Of a stretch of DNA of 64,000 nt, positions 9,177 through 18,171 are shown piece after piece. Location: NCBI RefSeq assembly GCF_044755465.1, contig NZ_JBIVRB010000001.1:1-64000 (forward strand). Reading direction: 5' to 3'. The notes beneath the pieces are model-generated. The model was not told the origin of the DNA. It was given only the letters and a program-made list of their open reading frames with translations, and searched no databases. The stretch comes from Peterkaempfera sp044755465 (GTDB lineage: Bacteria > Actinomycetota > Actinomycetes > Streptomycetales > Streptomycetaceae). The stretch's first letter is position 1, and every line of letters starts with the position of its first letter. The position numbers were made by a program, and so were the translations under genes.

Positions 9177-9214
9177 CCGAAGGGGCCGCACCCACCCACC
9201 CGCGGCCCCTTCGG
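9177..9214. terminator. Terminator hairpin, perfect 13-bp stem
   Basis: Arms 9177-9189 (CCGAAGGGGCCGC) and 9202-9214 pair perfectly around a 12-nt loop. There is no U tract, which is usual for streptomycete terminators. It closes the secreted-protein gene. Confidence 0.85.
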
Positions 9215-9361
9215 CATCCACCACGCCGGAGATGAACCGGTGCGGGTGACTTGTACGGGCTCGGTATGGGCAAGGTTGAGACAGCGGTGGGGGTGATGAG
9301 GTTGGATTTGTCCTGAGAGCCCGCCGACGCCGTGCGCGCCGCCACTTCGACCTGGAGCAGT

Positions 9362-9523
9362 GTGAACCGCCGCGACTTCCTCACCGGGACCGGCCATGCC
9401 GACCCCGCGTCCTCCGCTGCGGCGGGTCGCGGTCGGCGGGGGCCGGATGACCGGATGCCGCTGCCCGGCCGGGAGCGGCGGGTGTACCGCACCGCCCTCA
9501 CGACCGCCGGGAGTGCCGTATGA
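9362..9523 (+). CDS. Short ORF with Tat-like NRRDFL motif, possible leader or remnant
   Basis: A 53-aa frame starts at GTG 9362 behind GGAG (4-nt spacing) and begins VNRRDFLTG, the pattern of a twin-arginine signal, but no hydrophobic core follows. Its TGA overlaps the ATG of the HAD hydrolase (ATGA at 9520-9523), which would allow translational coupling. It may be a degraded exported protein or a chance frame. The rest of 9215-9361 shows nothing recognisable. Confidence 0.3.
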   Translation: MNRRDFLTGTGHADPASSAAAGRGRRGPDDRMPLPGRERRVYRTALTTAGSAV

Positions 9524-10149
9524 GCCACCGCACTGGCCTGATCCTCGACTTCGACGGGGTGCTGACCACCAGCGTCGCCGCCGGGGTGGCCGCGTACGAG
9601 CGCCGTGAGGGCCTGCGGAAGGGGGCGTTCTCGGCGGTGATCACTCGGGACCCGGAGGGCGCGGCCCTGTATCGCGAGCTGGAGCGCGGGGCGATCAGCC
9701 AGCGGGAGTGGAACGAGCGCACCGCCGCGATCCTCGGGGTCGGGCCGGCGAATCTGTGCGGCCGGGTGCTGGCCGATCTGGCGCCGGAGCCGTCGGTCAT
9801 CGCGGCGGTGCAGGCGGCCCGGCTGGCCGGGGTGAAGGTGGGGATCTTCGCCAATGGCATCGGTACGGAGCCGTTCGACCCGTACGAGGGCTATGACTTC
9901 AACCGGTTGTACGACGCGGTGCTGATCTCCGAGCACTACGGGATGCGCAAGCCCGACCCGGCGCTCTACCGGATCATGCTGGACCTGATGGACCTGCCCG
10001 GCGAGTGCTGCGTCTTCGTCGACGACACCGCGCACCACCTGCCGCCGGCGGCGGAGTTGGGCGTCGCCACCGTGCACGCGACCGATCCCGCCGGGACGAT
10101 CGCGCAGCTGGAGGCCCTGCTCGGCGTCCCGCTCGGCGTGGAGGTCTAG
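9520..10149 (+). CDS. HAD-superfamily hydrolase (HAD-IA)
   Basis: The protein is 209 aa. Motif I is LDFDGVLTT with nucleophile D10 and acid/base D12. FANG near residue 110 fits motif II, RKPDPALY near 147 gives the motif III lysine, and FVDDTAHHL supplies the motif IV aspartates. Members hydrolyse phosphomonoesters or dehalogenate; the substrate is not predictable. The start overlaps the stop of a short upstream frame. Its neighbour on the right is a convergent DUF1349 gene 16 bp away. Confidence 0.88.
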   Translation: MSHRTGLILDFDGVLTTSVAAGVAAYERREGLRKGAFSAVITRDPEGAALYRELERGAISQREWNERTAAILGVGPANLCGRVLADLAPEPSVIAAVQAARLAGVKVGIFANGIGTEPFDPYEGYDFNRLYDAVLISEHYGMRKPDPALYRIMLDLMDLPGECCVFVDDTAHHLPPAAELGVATVHATDPAGTIAQLEALLGVPLGVEV

Positions 10150-10165
10150 GCCGGTCCGCAGGCCG

Positions 10166-10759
10166 TCAGGCGTCGTGCAGGGCCTTGTCGGCCGGGCCGG
10201 TGACGAACCGGGTGAACCGCACCTTCAGGCCGTCGCGCTCGGGGGAGCAGCAGAACGGGCCGGCCGAGGCCACGGCGTCCGGGGCCAGCGGGGCGAGCCG
10301 GACCATCCGCCAGGGGCCCTGGTCGCAGCGCGCCCGGACGGTGATCGCGTCACCGGCGCGGCTGACCCGGACGGTGACCTGGCGGTCGGCCCACTCGGGC
10401 ACCGGGGAGAGCGACCAGTCCGACTGGCCCCGGGTGACCACGGCGCCCAGGTGCGGCACCCCGTCGGTCAGCTCGATCCCGGCCTTGATCCAGGTCTGCT
10501 CGTCCACCCGGACCATGACTCCGGCCTGGTCGTAGAGGCTGTCGAAGGCCGCCGGAAAGGTCACTTCGACGGCGGACCCGGCGGGCAGCCCGGTCAGCAG
10601 CGCATGCCCGTCGTCCCGTACGAATCCGTAGCTGGTGGTGCGCCAGAAGTCGCTCCGGCCCCGGGCGGTCACCAGCAGGCCGTCGGCGTCCGGCTCGGCG
10701 GCCGGCGGCGGGTTGAGCCAGGTCGCGTCCGCCCAGTCAACCACGTGGTACTCGTCCAC
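10166..10759 (-). CDS. DUF1349 family protein
   Basis: The protein is 197 aa with a GTG start at 10759 preceded by GGAGG at about 8 nt. The sequence has the concanavalin-like DUF1349 pattern: SDFWRTTSYGFVRDDGHALL, AGVMVRVDEQTWIKAGIEL, a beta-rich centre and GPFCCSPERDGLKVRFTRF. Members are small cytoplasmic beta-sandwich proteins thought to bind carbohydrate-like ligands. It is divergent from the WGR-propeller gene across 108 bp. Confidence 0.85.
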   Translation of the reverse strand: MDEYHVVDWADATWLNPPPAAEPDADGLLVTARGRSDFWRTTSYGFVRDDGHALLTGLPAGSAVEVTFPAAFDSLYDQAGVMVRVDEQTWIKAGIELTDGVPHLGAVVTRGQSDWSLSPVPEWADRQVTVRVSRAGDAITVRARCDQGPWRMVRLAPLAPDAVASAGPFCCSPERDGLKVRFTRFVTGPADKALHDA

Positions 10760-10867
10760 CCGCTCCGCCTCCCCCTCGTCGAGCCGCGTCCGGCCCGTTG
10801 TCAGTGCCGGTGCCTACCGTAGTTCCTGTCGAAGTGATCCGACCGCCCGAGGGGGGGCTGTTTCCGC

Positions 10868-12352
10868 ATGTCCGCAGCCGCAGGTACCGCGTCCGTGTCC
10901 GTGTCCGAAGCCGGGGGGACGACCTATCTGGAGCTGTCCGAGGAGGGCAGCGGTGCCCACAAGTTCTACGAGGTGCGGGTCGCGGGCACCGAGGTGTCGA
11001 TCCGGTACGGCCGGATCGGTGAGCCGGGGCAGGTGCGCACGGCGAGCTACCCGAGCACCGAGAAGGCGGCCGCGGCCGCCGCCCGCAAGATCGGGGAGAA
11101 GGTCCGCAAGGGGTACGCTCCGGCGGTCCAGGGGGTGCGGCAGGCCCGGCCGGTCACCCGGCGGCAGATCACCAGCACCAGGTCGACGGCGCGTCAGGCT
11201 CCGGTGCTGTGGCGGTTCGACTCCGGGGCGGCGGCGTTCGGCATCTTCGTCGGCGAGGAGCACGCCTGGGTCGGCAATGAGCGCGGAGACGTCTACACCC
11301 TCACCCACGACGGCCGGGTCACCGGGCGCTTCGGCCTGCCGGACGGGGTGAAGTGCATCGTCGCGGACGACTTCTGGATATACGCCGGCTGCGACGACGG
11401 CCGGGTCTACGACCTGAGCGGCAAGATCCCGCACGTGGCGTACGAGATCGCCGGCGACGTGGATATCTACTGGCTCGACATCGACGACGGGGTGCTGGGC
11501 GTCTCGGACCGCCGGGGCGGCATCACCACCGTGGACCACGAGGACGAGTACCAGTGGTCCCGGCGCAGCGGCGGCAGCTCCGGCTGGATGGTGCGCTGCT
11601 CCGGGGAGAGCGTCTTCCACGGCCACTCCAGCGGCGTCACCTCGTACGCGGCCCGCAGCGGCGATCCGCTGTGGCACACCGCCACCGAGGGGCCGGTGCT
11701 GTTCGGCTGGCAGGAGCCGGGGGAGGTGTTCGCCGGTACCGGGCGGGGCTGGGTCTACCGGCTGGCCAAGGCCGACGGCACGGTGCGCTCGCGGTACCGC
11801 TGCGACGCGGCGGTGTTCTCCTGCGCCACCTCGCCGGACGGGCGGTATGTCTTCGCGGGCGACAACCACTCCTCGGTGTACTGCTTCGCCGCCGACGGCA
11901 CCCGGCTGTGGAAGCTGGGCACCGGCTGCGGCTCGGCGTACTCGATGCAGTACCGCGACGAGCGGCTGTACATCGTCACCACGGACGGTTCGCTGGCCTG
12001 CATCGACGCCGGCGAGGCGGCCGTGCGGGACGCCGAGCAGGGCCGGCTGCCCCAGCGGGACGACATCAAGGCGTCGCACTGGGCGGCGGTGGCGCCGTCC
12101 ACCGAGCTGGAGAGCGTCAGCGAGGCGTCGGTGCGGTCGGCGGGCGGTGCGGGGGGCGTGATCGTGGAGTGCGTGCAGGACGGGGGCCGACTGCGGGTGC
12201 GGGTGGTGTCGCCCGGGTACGACCCGGCGATGCGGGTGCAGTTCCCCAAGGACATCCGGGTGCCCGGGGCCCGCTATCTGGTCGCGGAGGTGCGGTCGTC
12301 GGCGGCCGGGGGCTTCTACCGGGCCCGGGGCGACATCAAGCGGTTGCGCTGA
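10868..12352 (+). CDS. WGR domain fused to a PQQ-like beta-propeller
   Basis: The protein is 494 aa. ATG 10868 follows a G-rich SD (GAGGGGGGG). Residues 18-90 form a WGR domain (YLELSEEGSGAHKFYEV, SIRYGRIGEPGQV, A-rich helix, KGY), known from PARP and MolR-like proteins. Residues about 110-400 are repeated beta-propeller blades (AWVGNERGDVYTL, WIYAGCDDGRVYDL, YVFAGDNHSSVYCF, LYIVTTDGSLACI). A basic beta-rich tail ends the protein. No export signal is visible, so the propeller is probably cytoplasmic. The function is unknown; a sensor or scaffold role is inference. Confidence 0.8.
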   Translation: MSAAAGTASVSVSEAGGTTYLELSEEGSGAHKFYEVRVAGTEVSIRYGRIGEPGQVRTASYPSTEKAAAAAARKIGEKVRKGYAPAVQGVRQARPVTRRQITSTRSTARQAPVLWRFDSGAAAFGIFVGEEHAWVGNERGDVYTLTHDGRVTGRFGLPDGVKCIVADDFWIYAGCDDGRVYDLSGKIPHVAYEIAGDVDIYWLDIDDGVLGVSDRRGGITTVDHEDEYQWSRRSGGSSGWMVRCSGESVFHGHSSGVTSYAARSGDPLWHTATEGPVLFGWQEPGEVFAGTGRGWVYRLAKADGTVRSRYRCDAAVFSCATSPDGRYVFAGDNHSSVYCFAADGTRLWKLGTGCGSAYSMQYRDERLYIVTTDGSLACIDAGEAAVRDAEQGRLPQRDDIKASHWAAVAPSTELESVSEASVRSAGGAGGVIVECVQDGGRLRVRVVSPGYDPAMRVQFPKDIRVPGARYLVAEVRSSAAGGFYRARGDIKRLR

Positions 12353-12507
12353 CGCATGGCCGTACGTGAGCTCATTCGCAGATTTTTGCGGGTCCTGTCA
12401 CATCTCTTGCGTGACTCAGCATGTCCATTGCATGCTCTTGCCGCTGACAACCAGTCACCTGCCACGGACCGGTGGTCCCGGTGTCGGGCGCTGAGCGGAG
12501 GAGTCAC

Positions 12508-14499
12508 ATGGGAGTCTCACGCCGGTCGTTCATCGCCTCGGTGGCGGCGGGGTCGGCCCTCGGTGCCTGGTCGCTCACCGAGCCCGCCCGCGCGGCGGTG
12601 CCCGCCGCCGGTGCCGTCGCGGCTCCCGCCGCCAGTGCCGCCGGTGACGTCGTCGGGAAGATCACCGTGGGCTACCAGGGCTGGTTCGCCTGTACCGGCG
12701 ACGGGGCGCCCATCAACGGCTGGTGGCACTGGAGCCAGGACTGGTCGAAGGCCCCCTCACCGGCCACCAACGCCATCAAGGCCTGGCCGGACATGGCCGA
12801 GTACACCCATGGCTATCCGACCGCGTTCGGCAACCTCGGCGACGGCAGGCCGGCGACGCTGTTCTCCTCCTACGACCAGCAGACGGTGGACACCCACTTC
12901 CGCTGGATGCAGCAGAACGGCTGCGACACCGCCGCCCTCCAGCGGTTCAACCCGACCGGCGGCGAGGGCCCCACCCGGGACGGCATGGCGGTGAAGGTGC
13001 GCAGCGCGGCCGAGGCGTACGGCCGGAAGTTCTACATCATGTACGACGTCAGCGGCTGGACGAACATGCAGTCGGAGATCAAGGCGGACTGGACCGCCAA
13101 GATGGCCGCGCTGACCGCGTCGTCCGCATACGCCAGGCAGGGCGGCAAGCCGGTGGTGGGCATCTGGGGCTTCGGCTTCAACGACGCCAACCACGGCTGG
13201 AGTCCGAGCGTCTGCCTGGACGTGGTGAACTGGTTCAAGGGCCAGGGCTGCTATGTCATGGGCGGCGTGCCGACCTACTGGCGGACCGGGGTGAGTGACT
13301 CCCGGGCGGGCTACCTCGACGTCTACCACGCCTTCGACATGCTCTCGCCGTGGATGGTGGGGCGGATCGGCAACGCGGCCGACTCGGACCGCTTCTACAA
13401 CGACTGCAACGTCCCGGACCAGGCCGACTGCAACGCCCACGGGATCGACTACCAGCCCTGCGTGCTGCCGGGCGACGTCTCGGCACGCCAGCGGGCGCAC
13501 GGCGACTTCATGTGGCGGCAGTTCTACAACATGGTGCGGGTGGGCGCCCAGGGCATCTACATCTCCATGTTCGACGAGTACAACGAGGGCAACCAGATCG
13601 CCAAGACGGCCGCCACGGCGGCGGCGGTGCCGACCGGTTCCGGGCTGCTGGCGCTGGACGAGGACGGCACGGCCTGCTCGTCCGACTACTACCTGCGCCT
13701 CACCGCCGACGGCGGCCGGATGCTCAAGGGGCAGCTGGCCCTGACCGCCGTCCGCCCGACGCCCCCGGTGGCCGGGTCGGGCGGCGACAACCAGCCGCCC
13801 AGCACCCCGGCCGGGCTCCAGGCCACCGGCCACACCGGCACCACCGTGACGCTGAGCTGGAGCGCCGCCACGGACAACGTCGGGGTCACCGCGTACCGGG
13901 TGTACCGGGTCACCGGTTCCAGCCGGACGGAGCTGGGCAGCACCGGCGCCACCACCTTCACCGTCACCGGGCTGACCCCGGCCACCGCCTACACCTTCTG
14001 CGTCACCGCGCAGGACGCGGCCGGCAACGCCTCCGGCGCCTCCAACACGGTGACCGTGACCACCGACGCCGCGAGCACTACGAACCTCGCCGCCCACCGG
14101 GCCACCTCGGAGAGCAGCCACACCCAGGACTACGGCAGCGGCAACGCCGTCGACGAGAACACCGACAGCTACTGGGAGAGCGCCAACAACGCCTTCCCGC
14201 AGTGGCTCCAGGTCGACCTCGGCGCCCGGAGCAGCGTCGGGCGGGTCGTGCTCACCCTGCCGCCGGCCGCCGCCTGGGGCACCAGGACACAGACCCTCTC
14301 CGTGCTCGGCAGCACCGACGGTTCGCAGTTCAGCACCGTGGTCGGCTCGGCCGGCTACACCTTCGCTCCCGCCACCGGCAACACCGTCACCCTCACCTTC
14401 CCGACGGCGGCCAGCGTCCGCTATCTGCGGCTCTCCTTCACCGGCAACACGGGGTGGCCGGCCGCCCAGGTGTCCGAGTTCCGGGTCTACTCCTCCTGA
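12508..14499 (+). CDS. Tat-exported GH71/GH99-like glycoside hydrolase with FN3 and F5/8C domains
   Basis: The protein is 663 aa. ATG 12508 is chosen because GGAGGAG ends 4 nt upstream and the Tat signal SRRSFIAS then stands at residue 5. After an Ala-rich cleavage region, the catalytic domain runs about residues 50-410 (VGYQGWFACTGDGAPINGWWHWS, then YIMYDVSGW, ISMFDEYNEGNQ). This resembles endo-mannanase/xylosidase GH99-like enzymes, with acidic residues in FDEYNEG. A fibronectin type III domain spans about 425-520, and a C-terminal discoidin/CBM32-like domain spans about 525-663 (NLAAHRATSESS, YWES, WLQVDLG). It is probably a secreted polysaccharide-degrading enzyme. Upstream, GCATG-N7-CATGC at 12419-12435 could be an operator. 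Confidence 0.82.
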   Translation: MGVSRRSFIASVAAGSALGAWSLTEPARAAVPAAGAVAAPAASAAGDVVGKITVGYQGWFACTGDGAPINGWWHWSQDWSKAPSPATNAIKAWPDMAEYTHGYPTAFGNLGDGRPATLFSSYDQQTVDTHFRWMQQNGCDTAALQRFNPTGGEGPTRDGMAVKVRSAAEAYGRKFYIMYDVSGWTNMQSEIKADWTAKMAALTASSAYARQGGKPVVGIWGFGFNDANHGWSPSVCLDVVNWFKGQGCYVMGGVPTYWRTGVSDSRAGYLDVYHAFDMLSPWMVGRIGNAADSDRFYNDCNVPDQADCNAHGIDYQPCVLPGDVSARQRAHGDFMWRQFYNMVRVGAQGIYISMFDEYNEGNQIAKTAATAAAVPTGSGLLALDEDGTACSSDYYLRLTADGGRMLKGQLALTAVRPTPPVAGSGGDNQPPSTPAGLQATGHTGTTVTLSWSAATDNVGVTAYRVYRVTGSSRTELGSTGATTFTVTGLTPATAYTFCVTAQDAAGNASGASNTVTVTTDAASTTNLAAHRATSESSHTQDYGSGNAVDENTDSYWESANNAFPQWLQVDLGARSSVGRVVLTLPPAAAWGTRTQTLSVLGSTDGSQFSTVVGSAGYTFAPATGNTVTLTFPTAASVRYLRLSFTGNTGWPAAQVSEFRVYSS

Positions 14500-14786
14500 A
14501 CTCGGCGCGCTGCCCGTGCGGTGGGAGTGGTCCGGGCGGTGAGAGGGGTCGAGGTGGCGGGGGCGGGAGGCCGGGGGTGGTCCGGCTACGGCTCCCCCTC
14601 CCACCTCGGCCCCTCCCGCGCTGCCCGGCCCGTTGCCCCCCGCCCCCTTGACCCAGCCGACATCAGCCGCAAGCCTGGACATACGTGCCTTTTCTCCCAC
14701 CCGCCGATCGAGGCGGGACCGGGCCCGGTCCCCGCGTGCGGGCGGGATTCACGGTGGCCGCAGGCTGCGGCCAGGGAGGTCCCCGC

Positions 14787-15050
14787 ATGAGCTGGTTCAA
14801 CTACCTCTACTACGCACTCATGGTGCTCGCCTTCCTGATCTGCCTGGGCAGGGCGGCCATGGACCGCCGGGAGCCGGCCCGCGCGCTCGGCTGGCTGGTC
14901 GCGTCCCCGTTCGTCGCGCTGCTGGCCCCGGTCGGCATCCTGGCCGCCGCCATCGCCGCCGTCATCTGGGTGGTCTTCACCGCCATCTCCCGGGCGATGC
15001 CGAGGGAGCACCGGCACGGCCGCGCCCTGAGCACCGTACGACTGCCATAA
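14787..15050 (+). CDS. Small membrane protein, two hydrophobic helices
   Basis: The protein is 87 aa. ATG 14787 has GGGAGG 7 nt upstream. It begins MSWFNYLYYALMVLAFLICL (helix 1, about residues 5-22), then a charged RAAMDRREPAR turn and a long hydrophobic stretch (about residues 34-68), ending in a basic tail. I do not recognise the family. The 287 bp upstream (14500-14786) hold GC-rich inverted segments and TTGACC at 14648-14653 as a possible -35, without a convincing -10. Confidence 0.7.
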   Translation: MSWFNYLYYALMVLAFLICLGRAAMDRREPARALGWLVASPFVALLAPVGILAAAIAAVIWVVFTAISRAMPREHRHGRALSTVRLP

Positions 15051-15102
15051 CCGCAGGTGAGAGACGTCACAGCGCCGCATGCAGCGCTGCTCCGCAGCGG
15101 GC

Positions 15103-15139
15103 CGCGATCCCCGGGACCAGCTTGTCACCGGGGATCGCG
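15103..15139. terminator. Perfect 12-bp hairpin between membrane protein and regulator genes
   Basis: Arms 15103-15114 (CGCGATCCCCGG) and 15128-15139 pair perfectly around a 13-nt loop. It begins 53 bp after the stop of the small membrane protein and ends 68 bp before the regulator start. It is most simply a terminator. An operator or 5'-UTR structure for the regulator is the alternative. Confidence 0.6.
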
Positions 15140-15207
15140 CCGCGCGAGGATGGTCGCTGGACAGTGGCCTGCTTGCAGCCAGGAACCCGCCGACGGGGAG
15201 GAACACC

Positions 15208-16188
15208 GTGCTCGACGCGCTCATCGCGCTTGGGCTCTCCGAGCTTGACGGGCAGGTCTACTCGGCACTGGTCGTGGCACCCAAGGCGACCGTCGAGGAA
15301 CTCTCCGAGGCGTGCGGCGTGCCCGTCCAGCACTGCTGCAAGTCGCTGACCCGGCTGACCCAGCAGGGCATGGCCACCCGGACGTCCACCGACCGCGACC
15401 GCTATCTCGCCGTCGCCCCGGAGGCGGCCCTGGGCACCCTGATCGCCCACCGCGAGGCCGAGCTGCACACCGCGCGGACGGAGATGCAGCGGCTGATGGA
15501 CCTCTTCCGGGAGGCGTCGCAGTTCACCGACCCGGCCCGCTCCGTGGAGGTGCTCACCGGCGGCGAGGCCATCGTGCAGCGGCTGGAGCACCTCACCGGG
15601 GCCAGCCAGCACGAGGTGCGGGGCTTCGACTGCCCGCCGTACATCCAGGAGCTGGGCGCCAACCTGCCCAGGCAGCGTCAGCAGCTCAAGTCGGGGGTGC
15701 GGTTCCGCACCGTCTTCGACCGGGACGCGCTGGCCTGGCCGGGGCGCCTGGAGAACGAGATCCTGGTCAGCGTCCAGGACGGCGAGGAGGCCCGGGTCCG
15801 GCCCGCGCTCCCGATGAAGATGATCATCTCGGACGACCGGATGGCGATCATACCGATCAGCTTCGGTGACCGGGTGCTGGACGCCGCCTATGTGATCCAC
15901 CCGTCGACGCTGCTCCAGGCCCTGAACGCCCTCTTCGAGGCCGAGTGGGCGCGGGCGGTGCCGCTCCAGGCGGCGATCGGCACCGTCCAGGAGAGCAGCG
16001 AGCCCGACGCCGACCACCGCAAACTGCTGCCGCTGCTGGCCGCCGGGCTCACCGACGAGTCGATCGCCCGCTCGCTCGGCTGGAGCGCCCGGACCACCCA
16101 GCGCCGCCTCCAGACCCTGATGCGGGAGCTGGGCGCCGGCACCCGCTTCCAGGCCGGCATGGCGGCCCGGGAGCGCGGCTGGATCTGA
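15208..16188 (+). CDS. Two-HTH transcriptional regulator (TrmB-like N-terminus, LuxR-like C-terminus)
   Basis: The protein is 326 aa. GTG 15208 is favoured by GGGGAGGA about 6 nt upstream. Residues 1-70 form a TrmB-type winged helix (LIALGLSELDGQVYSAL, VEELSEACGVPVQHCCKSLTRL). A central ligand-type region follows, and the last 60 residues form a LuxR-like helix-turn-helix (LLPLLAAGLTDESIARSLGW, TTQRRLQTLMRELGAGTRF). This one-component architecture is common in Streptomyces. The adjacent metallo-hydrolase has its own promoter; control of it by this regulator is only a guess. Confidence 0.82.
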   Translation: MLDALIALGLSELDGQVYSALVVAPKATVEELSEACGVPVQHCCKSLTRLTQQGMATRTSTDRDRYLAVAPEAALGTLIAHREAELHTARTEMQRLMDLFREASQFTDPARSVEVLTGGEAIVQRLEHLTGASQHEVRGFDCPPYIQELGANLPRQRQQLKSGVRFRTVFDRDALAWPGRLENEILVSVQDGEEARVRPALPMKMIISDDRMAIIPISFGDRVLDAAYVIHPSTLLQALNALFEAEWARAVPLQAAIGTVQESSEPDADHRKLLPLLAAGLTDESIARSLGWSARTTQRRLQTLMRELGAGTRFQAGMAARERGWI

Positions 16189-16258
16189 CCGCGCCGCACC
16201 CGGCCGGGGGTGGTGCGGGATTCTCCGCTGCGCTGAATTCGCGGGCGGCGCAAAGCGG

Positions 16259-16286
16259 TTGGCGGGGCGTCGGCAGGCCGTAGCGT
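16259..16286 (+). promoter_or_regulatory. Promoter for leaderless metallo-hydrolase gene
   Basis: TTGGCG (16259-16264), a 16-bp spacer and TAGCGT (16281-16286) precede ATG 16293 by 6 nt. There is no Shine-Dalgarno, so transcription probably starts at the ATG. Confidence 0.55.
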
Positions 16287-16292
16287 CGACGT

Positions 16293-17015
16293 ATGGAACT
16301 GCTGCGGATCACCCCGACCGTCCACCAGTTGCCGCTGCCGGTCGGGCATGTGCACCTCGTACGGCTGCCGGACGGCTTCGCGGTGGTCGACACCGGCTTC
16401 CCGGGTTCGGCCCCGGCGATCCTGGCCGCGCTGGCGCGGCTCGGCGGCCGGCCGCAGCAACTGCGGCAGATCGTGCTGACCCACTCGCACCTGGACCACA
16501 TGGGCTCGGCCGCCGACCTGGTGGCGGCCACCGGCGCCCGGGTGCTGGCCGGGGCGCTGGACGCACCGGTGATCAGCGCCGCCGCCCCGGAGCCCGAGCC
16601 GGTGTACACCCCGGCGGAGCGCGCCCTGCACCAGCAGGTCATGGCGGGCTTCGCGGACGCGGACACCCCACCGCTCCGGCACCTCACGGTGGATGTGGAG
16701 CTGCACGACGGCGACACCCTGGACGGCTGGGGCGAGCCCGTCCACGTCCTGCATGTGCCCGGCCACACCCCCGGCGGCATCGCGCTGCACCTCCCGACCG
16801 GCGGGGGCGTGCTGTTCCCGGGCGACCTCATCGCCACCGCCGAGCACCGCGCGATCCTCGGCCCGATCAACGTGGACCGCGCTGCGGCCATCGCCTCCTT
16901 CCGACGGCTGGCCGCGCTGGAGCCGGACACCCTGTGCGTCCCGCACGGCGACCCGATCCTCCGGGGCGCGGGCCCGGTCCTCCGCGCGGCCACCCCCGAG
17001 CAGGACTGGCTCTGA
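16293..17015 (+). CDS. Metallo-beta-lactamase-fold hydrolase
   Basis: The protein is 240 aa. The zinc-binding signature THSHLDHMG is at about residue 64. A further His in VPGHTPGG, Asp in FPGDLIAT and His in VPHGDPI complete the dinuclear site. Length and order match small MBL-fold hydrolases (glyoxalase II-like or lactonase-like). The substrate is unknown. The gene appears leaderless with its own promoter and follows the two-HTH regulator by 104 bp. Confidence 0.9.
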   Translation: MELLRITPTVHQLPLPVGHVHLVRLPDGFAVVDTGFPGSAPAILAALARLGGRPQQLRQIVLTHSHLDHMGSAADLVAATGARVLAGALDAPVISAAAPEPEPVYTPAERALHQQVMAGFADADTPPLRHLTVDVELHDGDTLDGWGEPVHVLHVPGHTPGGIALHLPTGGGVLFPGDLIATAEHRAILGPINVDRAAAIASFRRLAALEPDTLCVPHGDPILRGAGPVLRAATPEQDWL

Positions 17016-17045
17016 GCCCGGGGCCCGCAGCCGGGGGGCCGGACG

Positions 17046-18083
17046 TCACGGGGTCGGCTGCCTGACGCCGACCCAGGTGGCGACGCGTTCGACGGCGGCC
17101 ATGGCGCCGAAGGCGAGCAGCCGGACCAGTTCGGCGTCGGGCCGGTGGTGGGGGGTGCGCCAAGCGGCGATGTCGGCATCGGTGACCCGGTACGGGGCGA
17201 GGGCGGCCAGCAGGGCGAGCCGGGCCGCCGGTCGGTCGGCGGCGGGCAGCGCGGCGAGCGGGGCGTCCAGCCAGCCGGACGCCATGGGCTGCGGCCCGCC
17301 GTCCCAGCGGGCGACCGTGTCGAGCACCGCCGTACGGGCCGGGTCGGTGAGCAGGTCGCCGCCGGTGGCCGCGACCGCCCGCAGTGCGGCGAAGGCCGGG
17401 CCGACCGGGGAGTCCCCGGCCCAGGACGGGGGCGGGGCGGCCGGGAGGCCGGCCAGCAGCGGCAGGCTCTCGCCGGGGCGCGAGCGGCGCCGGGCGTTGC
17501 CGCCGGCCACCCGCCCGGCCACCCGGCGGACCAGCGCCGAGCCCTGGAGGCCGCCGGGCAGCAGTTCCTCGGTCAGCAGCGAGGAGACCATCCGGTTGAT
17601 GAAGTGGGTGACCAGTACGGTGCCCAGGTACTCGGGCGCCTCGGCGGCCGGGAACGGCGGCGCGGCCGACCCCGTGGCGGCGGTGGCGGCCGTGGCGGCG
17701 GTGGCGGTGCCGGTGGCCCAGGCGACCAGCGCGGCGTGCCCGGGGTCGGCCGGGGTGCCGCCGCTGCGTACGGTCTCGGCGGAGGCGTGGGCGCCGGTGG
17801 CGTGCACCAGCAGGGTGTGCGCGTCCACGCAGAAGGGGCACTCGTTGCCGCTGGAGACGACGGCGGCGACCAGTTCCCGGCCCGCCCGGGAGGCGTCTCC
17901 GGCCACCTGCGCCTCGCGCAGCAGCGCCCAGGCGGCGGTGAGCAGGTCCGGGGCGGGCGACAGGGCCATCAGCGGCCCGTCGCCGAGCAGGAAGTCGGCG
18001 GACATCTGGGCGTAGACGGCGGCGACCGGTCCGGTGGCGGCCTTCTTCCGGACGGGTGCGGTGTACCGGTAGAGCGCGGGCAT
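17046..18083 (-). CDS. AhpD-like carboxymuconolactone decarboxylase family protein
   Basis: The protein is 345 aa. ATG 18083 has GAGGGGG about 7 nt upstream. Residues 70-89 carry the AhpD-type redox pattern E70, C82-P-F-C85 and H89 (ECPFCVDAH), expected for a peroxidase or disulfide-reactant role. An Ala/Thr repeat (ATAATAATAATG) lies near residue 128, and a second all-helical half follows. It is divergent from a TetR gene, and the perfect palindrome between them makes it the likely TetR target. Confidence 0.82.
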   Translation of the reverse strand: MPALYRYTAPVRKKAATGPVAAVYAQMSADFLLGDGPLMALSPAPDLLTAAWALLREAQVAGDASRAGRELVAAVVSSGNECPFCVDAHTLLVHATGAHASAETVRSGGTPADPGHAALVAWATGTATAATAATAATGSAAPPFPAAEAPEYLGTVLVTHFINRMVSSLLTEELLPGGLQGSALVRRVAGRVAGGNARRRSRPGESLPLLAGLPAAPPPSWAGDSPVGPAFAALRAVAATGGDLLTDPARTAVLDTVARWDGGPQPMASGWLDAPLAALPAADRPAARLALLAALAPYRVTDADIAAWRTPHHRPDAELVRLLAFGAMAAVERVATWVGVRQPTP

Positions 18084-18102
18084 GGCTGACCCCCTCGAAT
18101 GG

Positions 18103-18125
18103 TATTGCAACTGGGAGTTGCAATA
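18103..18125. promoter_or_regulatory. TetR operator, 10-bp perfect inverted repeat
   Basis: TATTGCAACT (18103-18112) and AGTTGCAATA (18116-18125) flank a 3-bp spacer GGG in the divergent promoter. A second half-site AGTTGCAAT at 18165-18173 overlaps the SD and start codon of the tetR gene, which suggests autorepression. Confidence 0.8.
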
Positions 18126-18171
18126 TTCTGAGCGTGCCACGCCACCCGATCCAACGCAACCAGGAGTTGCA

